A DNA stretch of 17,367 nucleotides, from NCBI GenBank assembly GCA_017516785.1, contig JAFXAV010000080.1, forward strand, positions 1 through 17,367, written 5' to 3'. The stretch comes from Oscillospiraceae bacterium (lineage in GTDB: Bacteria; Bacillota_A; Clostridia; Oscillospirales; Oscillospiraceae). Below the pieces are notes generated by a model, which had not been told where the DNA came from, made no database searches, and saw only the letters and a program-made list of their open reading frames with translations. Numbering within the stretch: the stretch's first letter is position 1; each line of letters starts with the position of its first letter. A program made the position numbers and the translations under genes. Shown piece by piece: positions 6,691 to 14,254 of this stretch.

Positions 6691-7980
6691 TTACCGGCGC
6701 AGACCCTTGGGATAGTGATTTTTCAGCACTTTTCCGTCGCCTTTGCCCCATCCGATGGAGTAACCACCGGCGGTGACCAGGCACCAGCCCTTCTTTTCGG
6801 AGGGCGCCACATCGCCGTGGATATATTTTGCCATTTCGGCAGAATCCGGGGCGAAGTCCTGGGTGTTGGCGCAGGTTTTCAGCCACAGGGCCAGGGCGTG
6901 GGCGGGCTCAAAGCGGTCTTTTTTTACGGTGCCAAGCTCCAGACCGGGCCGCAGAACCTTCAGTTTGGCGATGTCGGGCATGTCTTCAGGGGCCCAGTAA
7001 AGACTCTGACCGAATCGGACAGCCTTGCCGGGAGGCAGGGTAATGCCCAGCTCCTTTGCAAAGGACAGCCATTCCTTGGGGAGTTTTTCACCCTGAGCGG
7101 GGGTGAAATCGCAGTCGGCATCGCCTTTTTTGCGGAGGACGGCGGCAAAATGGCCTTCGCCCAGCAGCTTGTGGGGCCACATCCGGTGGCCGCCGTTTTC
7201 TACGGGAGAAAACCAGGGGGTGTCGATGATTTCCGGTTCAAAATCCGGGTGGGCAGCCAGGAATGCGGCGACAGCTTCCTCGTCTTCTTCGGGAGCGAAG
7301 GTGCAGGTGGAGTAGACAAGCCGTCCGCCGGGACGGACCAGCTGAGCACCGTTGTGCAGAATCTCTGCCTGACGCCGGGCGCACATTTCTACAGTTTCCT
7401 GGCTCCAGTCGGTAACTGCCGCCTCTTCCTTGCGGAACATGCCCTCGCCGGAGCAGGGAGCGTCGATGAGCACCTTGTCGAACTGTTCAGGGAACCGCTC
7501 GGCAAGGCGGGCTGTATCCTCGTTGGTCACCAGGGCGTTGGCAACGGCCATCCGCTCGATGTTTCGGGAGAGGATTTTGGCCCGCTTGGGACTCCATTCG
7601 TTGCACAGCAGGAATCCTTCGCCCATCATCCGGCCTGCAATTTGGGTGGTCTTACCGCCGGGGGCGGAGCAGAGATCGCAAACCCGCTCGCCGGGTTGGG
7701 GGTCCAGCAGGGCCACAGGGGACATGGCGCTGGCTTCCTGTAAATAATATACGCCGGCTTCGTGGTAAACGTGCAGACCGGGACGGCTGTCGGGGTCATA
7801 ATAGTATCCCTCAGGTTCCCAGGGCACCGGATTGCCCACGAAAGGCAGCTCGGGGGCCTCACCCTTCAGGGGATTGAACCGCAGGGCAACTGCCCGGGGG
7901 CGTTCCAGACTGGCGAGAAATGCATCGAATTCCTCACCCAGCTGGCCTTTCATTCTCTCTAAAAAAGCTTCAGGCAGCAT
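6691..7980 (-). CDS. rsmF: NOL1/NOP2/Sun-family rRNA (cytosine-C5) methyltransferase, RsmF type
   Basis: 429 residues from ATG 7980, with AAGGAGG six bases upstream. It uses SAM to methylate C5 of a cytosine in 16S rRNA. Residues 1-95 form the N-terminal RNA-binding part. The SAM site is CSAPGGKTTQ (104-113). Motif IV IDAPCSGEG has Cys176 and motif VI YSTCTF has the catalytic Cys226, the two-cysteine arrangement of RNA m5C enzymes. The C-terminal third, about 290-429, with KKDRFEPAHALA and YIHGD, is the RsmF-type RNA-binding extension found in Firmicutes members. Shorter RsmB enzymes lack it, which favours RsmF (YebU) over RsmB. The exact target base is not determinable from sequence. Confidence 0.92.
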   Translation of the reverse strand: MLPEAFLERMKGQLGEEFDAFLASLERPRAVALRFNPLKGEAPELPFVGNPVPWEPEGYYYDPDSRPGLHVYHEAGVYYLQEASAMSPVALLDPQPGERVCDLCSAPGGKTTQIAGRMMGEGFLLCNEWSPKRAKILSRNIERMAVANALVTNEDTARLAERFPEQFDKVLIDAPCSGEGMFRKEEAAVTDWSQETVEMCARRQAEILHNGAQLVRPGGRLVYSTCTFAPEEDEEAVAAFLAAHPDFEPEIIDTPWFSPVENGGHRMWPHKLLGEGHFAAVLRKKGDADCDFTPAQGEKLPKEWLSFAKELGITLPPGKAVRFGQSLYWAPEDMPDIAKLKVLRPGLELGTVKKDRFEPAHALALWLKTCANTQDFAPDSAEMAKYIHGDVAPSEKKGWCLVTAGGYSIGWGKGDGKVLKNHYPKGLRR

Positions 7981-8011
7981 ACCGTGCCTCCTTAATGTCT
8001 TTATCTTAATA

Positions 8012-8040
8012 ATTATACCACAGGGGCCGCTACTTTTCCA
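8012..8040 (-). promoter_or_regulatory. Probable promoter of the rRNA methyltransferase gene
   Basis: Minus-strand TATAAT (8012-8017), 17 bases downstream of TGGAAA (8035-8040), a weak -35. It lies 32 bases upstream of the start codon. Confidence 0.6.
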
Positions 8041-8060
8041 CCGAAAAATAAGGCGCGAAA

Positions 8061-8083
8061 AGGGCGGCTCTCAGAGCCGCCCT
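8061..8083 (-). terminator. Terminator of degV
   Basis: Perfect 10-base GC-rich stem (8061-8070 with 8074-8083), loop of three, five bases past the degV stop, followed on the minus strand by a short TTTT. Confidence 0.7.
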
Positions 8084-8088
8084 GCAGA

Positions 8089-8949
8089 TTAATAGAGCTT
8101 GTTGTCGTTACCCGTGTTGTAATCGCCTTCGAAGCCGATGATCAGACCGCCGGATTCTGCATAGAAGCTGCAAAGAGCGGTGGTGGGCTCCAGGGTGAAG
8201 CGAGTATTGGGGAACTCCTCCAGGATGGCGTCCCGCAGAGCCAGAGCGGCAGTTTCGCCGAAGCAGTGGGCGATGCGCAGAATGTTGCCGTCCTTGAAGC
8301 CGCGCTCCTTGATCATCTGGACCAGTGTCTGGGTGGCCTTCTTGGCGCCCCGGGGCTTATGCACGGGGGTGATCTCACCCTTTTCCGCGTCGCCCACCAC
8401 GCGGATGCCCAGCATGCCGGCGATTTTGGCAACAGCCATGGGAATACGGCCGTTGCGGGCCAGGTTCATCATGGATTCCAGGCAGAAGAGGGTGTGGTTG
8501 CAGTTGGCGTATTCCAGAACCTTTGCTTTGGTAGTCTCAAAATCGTCCCCGGCGGCTTCGCATGCTCTGATCTTGTCCACAATCATCATCATTTCGGGAC
8601 CGGTGGACAGGGAGTCGATGATGAATGCCTTTCTTCCGGGGTGTGCTTCCATGTAGCTTTCCGCTGCCTGATGGGCGGCGTTGTAGCTGCCTGACAGGTG
8701 CTTGGTGATGGTGATGCCGAAGACGTATTCCGCATCGCCGAAAGCTTCCAGCCATTCACCCACATTGGGGCAGGAGGAACCGGACTTGCCCTTGTGATTT
8801 TTCAGACCTTCCACCATGGCGGCAAGATCCAGATTGGTGTCGTCCACATATTCCTGATCCGCACGGATCTTCATAGGGACAGTGGTATAGCAGGGATCTT
8901 CCAGGCGCAGAATGTTGGCGGAAGAGTCACAGACAATCATAAAGCTCAT
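8089..8949 (-). CDS. DegV family fatty-acid-binding protein
   Basis: 286 residues from ATG 8949, with GAGGTG five bases upstream; the GTG at 8958 overlaps that ribosome site and is rejected. DegV/FakB proteins bind a fatty acid in a two-domain fold and present it to the kinase FakA. Seen here: IVCDSSANI at the N-terminus, SSSCPNVGEW, TKHLSGSYNAA (the serine loop contacting the fatty acid carboxylate), DSLSTGPEM, and the C-terminal RIAHCFGE and YAESGGLIIGFEG. No fakA-like gene is in the window, so the lipid partner is unknown; clostridial genomes usually carry several DegV paralogues. It has its own strong promoter, back to back with that of the DUF1836 gene. Confidence 0.93.
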   Translation of the reverse strand: MSFMIVCDSSANILRLEDPCYTTVPMKIRADQEYVDDTNLDLAAMVEGLKNHKGKSGSSCPNVGEWLEAFGDAEYVFGITITKHLSGSYNAAHQAAESYMEAHPGRKAFIIDSLSTGPEMMMIVDKIRACEAAGDDFETTKAKVLEYANCNHTLFCLESMMNLARNGRIPMAVAKIAGMLGIRVVGDAEKGEITPVHKPRGAKKATQTLVQMIKERGFKDGNILRIAHCFGETAALALRDAILEEFPNTRFTLEPTTALCSFYAESGGLIIGFEGDYNTGNDNKLY

Positions 8950-9003
8950 AAAAAGCACCTCGATTTTATATATCTTTGCATCGGTTTTTCAAAAACTGAT
9001 GTT

Positions 9004-9032
9004 ATCATAGCACCCGATTGGGGGTGTGTCAA
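9004..9032 (-). promoter_or_regulatory. Promoter of degV
   Basis: Minus-strand TTGACA (9027-9032), 17 bases, TATGAT (9004-9009). Close to consensus. Confidence 0.85.
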
Positions 9033-9053
9033 GGTAATATGTGGTAAAAATGT

Positions 9054-9082
9054 TTGACTTTCGACGGGTTTTTCGGTATAAT
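9054..9082 (+). promoter_or_regulatory. Promoter of the DUF1836 gene
   Basis: TTGACT (9054-9059), 17 bases, TATAAT (9077-9082). Transcription would start near 9089, leaving a leader of only about 12 bases with a weak ribosome site (GTGATAGAG). The -35 hexamer is 21 bases from that of degV, facing the other way. Confidence 0.85.
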
Positions 9083-9100
9083 TCCCTCTGGTGATAGAGT

Positions 9101-9622
9101 ATGAAAAATGAAATGAAACAGCAGAATTCCCAGTCCATCCGGGAATTCCGTCTGCCCCGTTACCATGAAATTCCCAATGTGGGACTGTATCTGGAGCAGA
9201 CTGCCAAATATATCTCCGAATTCCTGCAACCGCTGGAAGAGGGCGCACTGACCGTTTCCATGGTCAGCAATTATGTCAAGAAGCACCTGATTGCCAGTCC
9301 TGTGAAGAAGCAGTATACCCGGGATCAGATTGCCTATCTGTTCTTCATCGCTGTGGCGAAGAACGTGCTGAGTTTGGATGCTTTGTCCAATTTCATTCAG
9401 GTTCAGAAACGCAGCTACCCCATCGGGGTTGCCTACGACTATTTCTGTGAGCAGTTCGAAAAGCTGCTGCAGTATACTTTTGAACTGTCGGACAATGTGG
9501 AAATGGCCGGGGAAGATTCCTCCGATGAAAAGCGGCTGCTCTTCAGCTGTATCGTGGCTATCACCCAGAAGATCTATTTGGAAAAATGCCTGGCAGCTAT
9601 TGCAAAGGAACAAAGTGAATGA
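9101..9622 (+). CDS. DUF1836 domain protein
   Basis: 173 residues. The sequence matches the DUF1836 pattern of Firmicutes: an N-terminal segment with FRLPRYHEIPNVGLYLEQ, then TVSMVSNYVKKHLI followed by KKQYTRDQIAYLFFIAVAKNVLSL. This middle portion reads like a MerR-style winged helix (helix, turn, recognition helix, then a long helix), so DNA binding is plausible but unproven. No signal peptide or membrane segment. ATG 9101 is used because the promoter's predicted start point lies just upstream; the second Met at residue 5 (9113) is also possible. It is divergent from degV with nearly abutting promoters, so it could regulate degV or itself. A strong terminator follows directly. Confidence 0.88.
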   Translation: MKNEMKQQNSQSIREFRLPRYHEIPNVGLYLEQTAKYISEFLQPLEEGALTVSMVSNYVKKHLIASPVKKQYTRDQIAYLFFIAVAKNVLSLDALSNFIQVQKRSYPIGVAYDYFCEQFEKLLQYTFELSDNVEMAGEDSSDEKRLLFSCIVAITQKIYLEKCLAAIAKEQSE

Positions 9623-9624
9623 TA

Positions 9625-9648
9625 AAAGGAGGGCAGAGACCCTCCTTT
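9625..9648 (+). terminator. Terminator of the DUF1836 gene
   Basis: 9-base stem (9625-9633 with 9640-9648), loop CAGAGA, followed by more T, two bases after the stop codon. Confidence 0.88.
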
Positions 9649-9672
9649 TTTCCATATATTATAGTAGAAAGA

Positions 9673-9701
9673 AACCGCCCTGCCTCCAAAGCAGGACGGT
9701 T
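9673..9701 (-). terminator. Terminator of the DUF1292 gene
   Basis: 11-base stem (9673-9683 with 9691-9701). The single imperfect pair is a G:U only in the minus-strand RNA, and a T-rich tail follows on that strand, which fixes the orientation. It sits 12 bases past the DUF1292 stop. Confidence 0.82.
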
Positions 9702-9712
9702 ACATTATTAAA

Positions 9713-10009
9713 TTACTCTTCCTCGAAGGTCAGGATATCCTGGTACTTTTCCTTGAAGATGCCGTAGACGGCGTCCAGAATGTCGTTGTCCTGAACGGAT
9801 AGATAGTTCTCGTTCTCGTCGTCCACAGGTTCCACTTCCAGAACCACGATCTCGGTGGCGATTTCGTCAGCGGGCATCAGGATCAGGTATTCCTTGCCCT
9901 GGTACTCAATGCAGTCCAGATATTCAAAGTCCACGTCCACGCCGTTTTCGTCGGTCAGGGTCAGGATGCTGGTGGGCTCCTCATACAGCTCGATGTTTTT
10001 GTTTTCCAT
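9713..10009 (-). CDS. DUF1292 domain protein
   Basis: 98 residues, a usual length for this family; ATG 10009 has AAGGAGG five bases upstream. The protein is very acidic with the DUF1292 core: a short N-terminal lead, LTDENGVDVDFEYLD, then GKEYLILMPAD and a strand before the acidic tail, ending in YGIFKEKYQDILTFEEE. The family is small, soluble and uncharacterised, and in Firmicutes often lies beside yrzL/yrvI-type RNA genes, which is not the case here. It follows spo0A on the same strand, with its own promoter starting inside the gap and no terminator between, so it may also be on the spo0A transcript. No function is assigned. Confidence 0.88.
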   Translation of the reverse strand: MENKNIELYEEPTSILTLTDENGVDVDFEYLDCIEYQGKEYLILMPADEIATEIVVLEVEPVDDENENYLSVQDNDILDAVYGIFKEKYQDILTFEEE

Positions 10010-10063
10010 ATTGTCCTCCTTGCGGCCGGATATTCCGGCAATTGTAGTTTGAATTCTATGCCG

Positions 10064-10092
10064 ATTATACCCGATGCGCGGAGGAAATGCAA
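10064..10092 (-). promoter_or_regulatory. Promoter of the DUF1292 gene
   Basis: Minus-strand TTGCAT (10087-10092), 17 bases, TATAAT (10064-10069). The leader contains a perfect 6-base hairpin (10025-10030 with 10034-10039) just before the ribosome site. Confidence 0.75.
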
Positions 10093-10098
10093 GGATTA

Positions 10099-10875
10099 TT
10101 AGTACTGGGCAACCTCAGAAGACTTCAGCTGAAGTTGGAGCTTGTCAGCGATAAGGGCAATAAACTCGGAATTCGTGGGTTTTCCCTTGGTATTACTGAC
10201 CGTATAGCCAAAAAATCTTTGCAGCGTATCCAAGTCGCCACGATCCCAGGCCACTTCGATGGCGTGGCGGATGGCCCGCTCCACCCGGCTGGGGGTGGTC
10301 TGGAATGTTTTTGCCACCTGGGGGTACAATACCTTGGTGATGGCGTTGATGACATCCATGTCGTTGACCGCGATGATGATGGCTTCCCGCAGGTACTGGT
10401 AGCCCTTGATGTGGGCGGGGACGCCGATTTCGTGAATGATGCCTGTGACCATAGCTTCGATGCTGGTCTTGTCCGTGCGGCGGGGGGCCATCCGGAGGCT
10501 CTCCCCACCCCGGATTTCCTCCAGCCGCTCCACAAGAGCGCTCATGTCGCAGGGCTTCAGCATCAGATACCGTACCCCCAGATTGGCCGTGGCATTTGCC
10601 ACATAGTCGGTGATAAAGCCGGATATAGCCAGTGTCACAGGTCTGCGTTCCATGGACGAAATGGCTTTGAGGACACTGATGCCGTCCTGTTTGCTGAGCA
10701 TCAGATCCAGAACGAGGATGTCGGGTTTCTTTTCCAGTGTCTGGCGGATGGCCTGCTCCCCATCAGTGGCCGTCCCCAGGATTTGAAAACCGCCGGCGCG
10801 CTGCAATCCTGCGCAGAGGCTGCTGCAGAATTCTTCCGCGCTGTCGGCGATCAGAATACTTTTCGTGTGTTCCAT
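10099..10875 (-). CDS. spo0A: Stage 0 sporulation protein A (Spo0A)
   Basis: 258 residues from ATG 10875, chosen because GGAGAGG lies seven bases upstream; in-frame Mets upstream lack this. Spo0A is the master regulator of sporulation, a response regulator that binds 0A boxes when phosphorylated. Receiver domain, 1-125: phospho-acceptor Asp57 in LVLDLML, Ser85, Lys107 in MLKP. The N-terminal acidic pair is IADS, so Ser12 replaces the second Asp. C-terminal DNA-binding domain, 150-258: [34 protein letters not shown], and FGYTV followed by KGKPTNSEF, very highly conserved. spoIVB, often its neighbour, is absent upstream, where pepF diverges instead. A leader hairpin and 0A-box-like sites lie upstream. 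Confidence 0.98.
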   Translation of the reverse strand: MEHTKSILIADSAEEFCSSLCAGLQRAGGFQILGTATDGEQAIRQTLEKKPDILVLDLMLSKQDGISVLKAISSMERRPVTLAISGFITDYVANATANLGVRYLMLKPCDMSALVERLEEIRGGESLRMAPRRTDKTSIEAMVTGIIHEIGVPAHIKGYQYLREAIIIAVNDMDVINAITKVLYPQVAKTFQTTPSRVERAIRHAIEVAWDRGDLDTLQRFFGYTVSNTKGKPTNSEFIALIADKLQLQLKSSEVAQY

Positions 10876-10910
10876 AAATTCCTCTCCTGTCATACGAATT
10901 TTCTCCCCAG

Positions 10911-10932
10911 CAGGCGGAAATTTGTCCGCCTG
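10911..10932 (-). other. Hairpin in the spo0A leader
   Basis: Perfect 8-base GC-rich stem (10911-10918 with 10925-10932), loop of six, between the predicted start of transcription (near 10937) and the ribosome site. It has no T-run, so it is not a terminator. It could stabilise the mRNA 5' end or bind a regulator. Confidence 0.6.
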
Positions 10933-10943
10933 GCGACAAATAT

Positions 10944-10972
10944 AATTTAGCATGAAGTGCGTCTTTTTGCAA
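10944..10972 (-). promoter_or_regulatory. Probable promoter of spo0A
   Basis: Minus-strand TTGCAA (10967-10972), 17 bases, TAAATT (10944-10949). A sigma-H alternative was not evident by eye. It gives a leader of about 60 bases that includes the hairpin at 10911-10932. Confidence 0.6.
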
Positions 10973-11020
10973 GAAAAAACAGAAAGAATCGTTCGCAAAA
11001 ACGGCCATAATAATGGAAAA

Positions 11021-11027
11021 TTCGGCA
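11021..11027 (-). promoter_or_regulatory. 0A-box-like site upstream of spo0A
   Basis: Minus-strand TGCCGAA fits the 0A box TGNCGAA exactly, about 50 bases upstream of the spo0A -35. A 7-base match with one free position can occur by chance. Confidence 0.4.
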
Positions 11028-11069
11028 AATAACGAACTTAACGATGAAAAACGAGATCGAAAAAACGGG

Positions 11070-11084
11070 AACTGTCGAACAGTT
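11070..11084 (+). promoter_or_regulatory. 0A box inside an inverted repeat upstream of pepF
   Basis: TGTCGAA at 11073-11079 is the full consensus 0A box. It lies in a perfect inverted repeat, AACTGT (11070-11075) and ACAGTT (11079-11084), which overlaps the first two bases of the pepF -35 hexamer. Binding there would probably repress pepF, or activate if class II-like. Confidence 0.5.
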
Positions 11085-11111
11085 GACGGCGGCATCGCTT
11101 TGGTGTAGAAT
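11083..11111 (+). promoter_or_regulatory. Promoter of pepF
   Basis: TTGACG (11083-11088), 17 bases, TAGAAT (11106-11111); start near 11118, about 30 bases before ATG 11148. Confidence 0.8.
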
Positions 11112-11147
11112 AAAACAGTGTATCACTTAAAGTGGAGGAGAATGTCC

Positions 11148-12908
11148 ATGAATGAGGTATGGAACCTGGATCCGATCTACAAAGGCTTTGATGACCCTGC
11201 TTTTGAGTGCGATCTGAATGAACTGAAAGAAATAATTGCAGCTGCTGCTGACTTTGCCGCACAGCTTTCCAATATGGAACCCACCCAGGGTCTGCGCCGG
11301 GGCATTGCCCTCCGGGAGAAGGAACTGGACCTGATTATGCGCATGTCCAGTTATGCTTATCTCCGTCAGGCGGCAGATACCAGGGATGAGGAAGCCGGCT
11401 CCCAGCTGGGCCGTGTTATGGCGGTGCACAGCGATTTCGCAGGCTCTTCCGCAGCTTTCCAGGACTGGGCAGCGAAGCTTCCCAATTTGATGGAACTGGT
11501 CCGCGGTGATGAGCAGCTGAAGCAGTTCGAGTTCCTGTTCCAGACCCTCTCCGATCAGAGCAAGTACCTGCTGGGCTCCAAGGGCGAGGAGATCATGGCC
11601 CGGATGGGGCTCTCCGGCGGCAGCGCCTGGAGCGAACTGCAGCAGTATCTGACCAGCATCGTCTCTGTTAACTACCGGGGAACCACCACCAATCTGTCCG
11701 CCATCCGGAATCTGGCCTACGATCCCGATCCCCAGGTTCGAAAGGATGCCTATGAGGCAGAACTGAACTGCTATCCCCAGATTCGGGATTCTGTGGCCTA
11801 TGCCCTGAATTCCATCAAGCTGGAGACCATCTCCGACTGCAAGCTCCGGGGCTATGAATCCCCCCTGGACCGGACTCTGAAAGAGGCCGATATGAAGCGG
11901 GAGACTCTGGATGCCATGCTGAGCGCCATGGATGAATACCTGCCCAAGTTCTGGAAGTATCTGAAGGTAAAGGCCAAGGCCCTGGGCCATGAAAACGGCC
12001 TGCCCTGGTATGACCTCTTCGCTCCCATTGGCAAGTTTGCTTCCAAGTTCACCACCGAGGAAACCCGGGATTATCTGGTGAGCCTCTTCGGTGAATTCGA
12101 TGAGGAACTGGCACAGATGACCGCCCGGGCCTTCGATGAAGCCTGGATCGACTTCTATCCCAGAAATGGGAAAGCAGGGGGTGCTTTCTGCGCCGATGTG
12201 GGACATCTGAAGCAGAGCCGCATCCTGACCAATTTCGACGGCATGTTTGGCGATGTGGTCACCCTGGCTCACGAGCTGGGTCACGCCTTCCACAATCAGT
12301 GCATCTTTGATCACTCCATCCTGAATCAGGGTTATTCCATGCCCCTGGCAGAGACTGCTTCCACTTTCAACGAATGTGTTGTGGTGGATGCTGCCATTGC
12401 CAAGGCCACCGATAACCAGGAAAAGCTGGCCCTCATCGATTCCCAGCTTCAGGATATTACCCAGGTCATCTGCGACATCTATTCCCGCTACCGTTTTGAG
12501 ACCATGGTCTTCGAAAACCGGGAGGAGCGGTTCATGGGCGCAGATACCCTTTGCGATTTTATGTTAACTGCTCAGAAGCAGTCCTACGGCGACGGACTGG
12601 ATCACAGCCTGCTGCATCCTTATATGTGGGTCTGCAAGAGCCATTATTACGGCCCCACCTTCTATAATTTCCCCTATGCTTTCGGTGCCCTGTTTGCCCG
12701 GGGGCTTTACGCACGGTATGAGAAGTACGGCGCAGCCTTTGTGCCTGAGTACAAGCGGCTGCTGCACACCACCACCGTGGCTACGGCGGAGGATACCGCA
12801 AAGGTGGCGGATATCGATCTGACTGACAAGAATTTCTGGCGCGCCGCCCTGCAGACTGTGGCCGACCGGGTCGATCAGTTCTGCGAACTTTTGGAGGAAC
12901 AAAAATAA
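11148..12908 (+). CDS. pepF: Oligoendopeptidase F (peptidase family M3B)
   Basis: 586 residues, normal for PepF. A cytoplasmic zinc metallopeptidase that cuts peptides of roughly 7-17 residues, used in peptide nutrition and turnover. The zinc motif TLAHELGHAFHNQ has His375, Glu376 and His379; the third ligand region AETASTFNE has Glu402 about 23 residues further on. The N-terminal half is helical with the M3B lead domain, and the C-terminal motif YGPTFYNFPYAFG is well conserved. ATG 11148 is chosen over ATG 11142 because GGAGGAG is only one base from the latter. The next gene starts two bases after the stop, so the two peptidases form one operon. Its promoter overlaps an 0A-box-like palindrome shared with the divergent spo0A region. 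Confidence 0.96.
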   Translation: MNEVWNLDPIYKGFDDPAFECDLNELKEIIAAAADFAAQLSNMEPTQGLRRGIALREKELDLIMRMSSYAYLRQAADTRDEEAGSQLGRVMAVHSDFAGSSAAFQDWAAKLPNLMELVRGDEQLKQFEFLFQTLSDQSKYLLGSKGEEIMARMGLSGGSAWSELQQYLTSIVSVNYRGTTTNLSAIRNLAYDPDPQVRKDAYEAELNCYPQIRDSVAYALNSIKLETISDCKLRGYESPLDRTLKEADMKRETLDAMLSAMDEYLPKFWKYLKVKAKALGHENGLPWYDLFAPIGKFASKFTTEETRDYLVSLFGEFDEELAQMTARAFDEAWIDFYPRNGKAGGAFCADVGHLKQSRILTNFDGMFGDVVTLAHELGHAFHNQCIFDHSILNQGYSMPLAETASTFNECVVVDAAIAKATDNQEKLALIDSQLQDITQVICDIYSRYRFETMVFENREERFMGADTLCDFMLTAQKQSYGDGLDHSLLHPYMWVCKSHYYGPTFYNFPYAFGALFARGLYARYEKYGAAFVPEYKRLLHTTTVATAEDTAKVADIDLTDKNFWRAALQTVADRVDQFCELLEEQK

Positions 12909-12910
12909 GA

Positions 12911-14197
12911 ATGAACGAAAATATCAGAGAATTCATAGATTATCTGAACAGCTCTCCCAGCGGCTATCACGCCGCCGCCAACATCGTCAAGATGATGGAG
13001 GAAGCTGGTTATCAGAAGCTGCCCGAGCATGAGGACTGGGATCTGGTCCGGGGCGGCAAGTATTACATGATCCGCGGCGGCACCACCGTCATTGCCTTCC
13101 GGGTTCCCCGGGAGACTCCCAGAGGCTTTATGCTCAGCGCCAGCCACACCGACCATCCTACCTTCAAGGTCAAGGAAAACGGCGAGCTGGTGAACGGCCT
13201 CTATACCCGTCTGAACACCGAAAAGTACGGCGGCATGTTGATGGCTCCCTGGCTGGACCGTCCCCTGAGTGTTGCCGGCCGCGTGATGATGGAAACCGAA
13301 GACGGCGTCCAGAGCAAGCTCATCAACATTGACCGGGATCTGATGCTGATTCCAAATGTGGCCATCCATATGAACCGCCAGGTCAACGACGGCTACAAGT
13401 GGAATCCCGCCGTGGATACCCTGCCCCTGCTGGGAAGCAAGGAAGCAGCAGGCAAGTTCTGGAATCTGATTGAAAAGGAAGCCGGCGGCAAGATTCTGGG
13501 CCATGACCTGTATGTCTACATCCGTCAGAAGGCCTCTGTCTGGGGCATCGACGAGGAATATTTCTCCTCCGCTGCCGTGGACGATCTGGAGTGCGTCTGG
13601 GCCTGCGCCAAGGGTTTCCTGAATGCAAAGGAAACCGACGCCGTGCCTGTTTTCTGCGCCTTTGACGATGAGGAAGTTGGCTCCAACTCTCCCCAGGGCG
13701 CCGCATCCACTCTGCTGGAGAACACCCTGAACCGCATCTGCAATGCCCTGGAGCTGAATCCCTACCGGATGATGGCCCAGTCCTTCATGGTTTCTGCGGA
13801 CAATGCCCATGCGGTCCATCCCAACCATCCCGAATTTGTGGACCCCACCAATGCCCCCACCATGGGCGGCGGTATCGTGCTGAAGTTCAATGCTTCCCAG
13901 CGCTATACCACTGACGGCGTTTCCGCTTCCATCTTCCGGAAGATCTGCGGCCGCATCGGTGTGCCTGTCCAGACCTACTGCAACCGCGCGGACATCAAGG
14001 GCGGCTCCACTCTGGGCCACATTTCCCTGACCCATGTCTCCGTTCCCACTGTGGACATCGGCATCGCCCAGCTGGCCATGCACTCCTGCTATGAGAGCGC
14101 GGCTGTCCAGGATATTGAATATCTGGAACGGGCCATGACGGCTTATTACGGCTCCACCCTGTGGGTTACCGCCGACGGCGGCTGTATCATCGGCTAA
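12911..14197 (+). CDS. M18 family aminopeptidase
   Basis: 428 residues, typical of M18 (aspartyl aminopeptidase-like, ApeB). It removes N-terminal residues, often acidic, in the cytoplasm with two metal ions and usually forms a dodecamer. Metal and catalytic residues can be placed: His79 and Asp81 in ASHTDHPTF, the AAVDDLE segment with Asp224, catalytic and metal Glu in FDDEEVG (254-255), Asp297 in SADNAHAVHPN, and His391 in LAMHSCYE. The start lies two bases after the pepF stop; its ribosome site GGAGG is inside the end of pepF, about 13 bases away. PepF makes short peptides that this enzyme can trim, so the pair fits stepwise peptide use. Substrate preference cannot be read from sequence. 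Confidence 0.94.
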   Translation: MNENIREFIDYLNSSPSGYHAAANIVKMMEEAGYQKLPEHEDWDLVRGGKYYMIRGGTTVIAFRVPRETPRGFMLSASHTDHPTFKVKENGELVNGLYTRLNTEKYGGMLMAPWLDRPLSVAGRVMMETEDGVQSKLINIDRDLMLIPNVAIHMNRQVNDGYKWNPAVDTLPLLGSKEAAGKFWNLIEKEAGGKILGHDLYVYIRQKASVWGIDEEYFSSAAVDDLECVWACAKGFLNAKETDAVPVFCAFDDEEVGSNSPQGAASTLLENTLNRICNALELNPYRMMAQSFMVSADNAHAVHPNHPEFVDPTNAPTMGGGIVLKFNASQRYTTDGVSASIFRKICGRIGVPVQTYCNRADIKGGSTLGHISLTHVSVPTVDIGIAQLAMHSCYESAAVQDIEYLERAMTAYYGSTLWVTADGGCIIG

Positions 14198-14254
14198 GAA
14201 ATTGCATCGAAAGATACCTGACGATGTGCGCAAGAGAGAGAAGATATCTATAAG

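Noticed and set aside
5404..7743. Two long plus-strand open frames opposite murA and the rRNA methyltransferase
   Set aside because: Both mirror genes with complete catalytic motifs; neither has a domain or convincing start.
11127..12314. A 395-residue minus-strand open frame
   Set aside because: Antisense shadow of pepF, with no ribosome site or motif.
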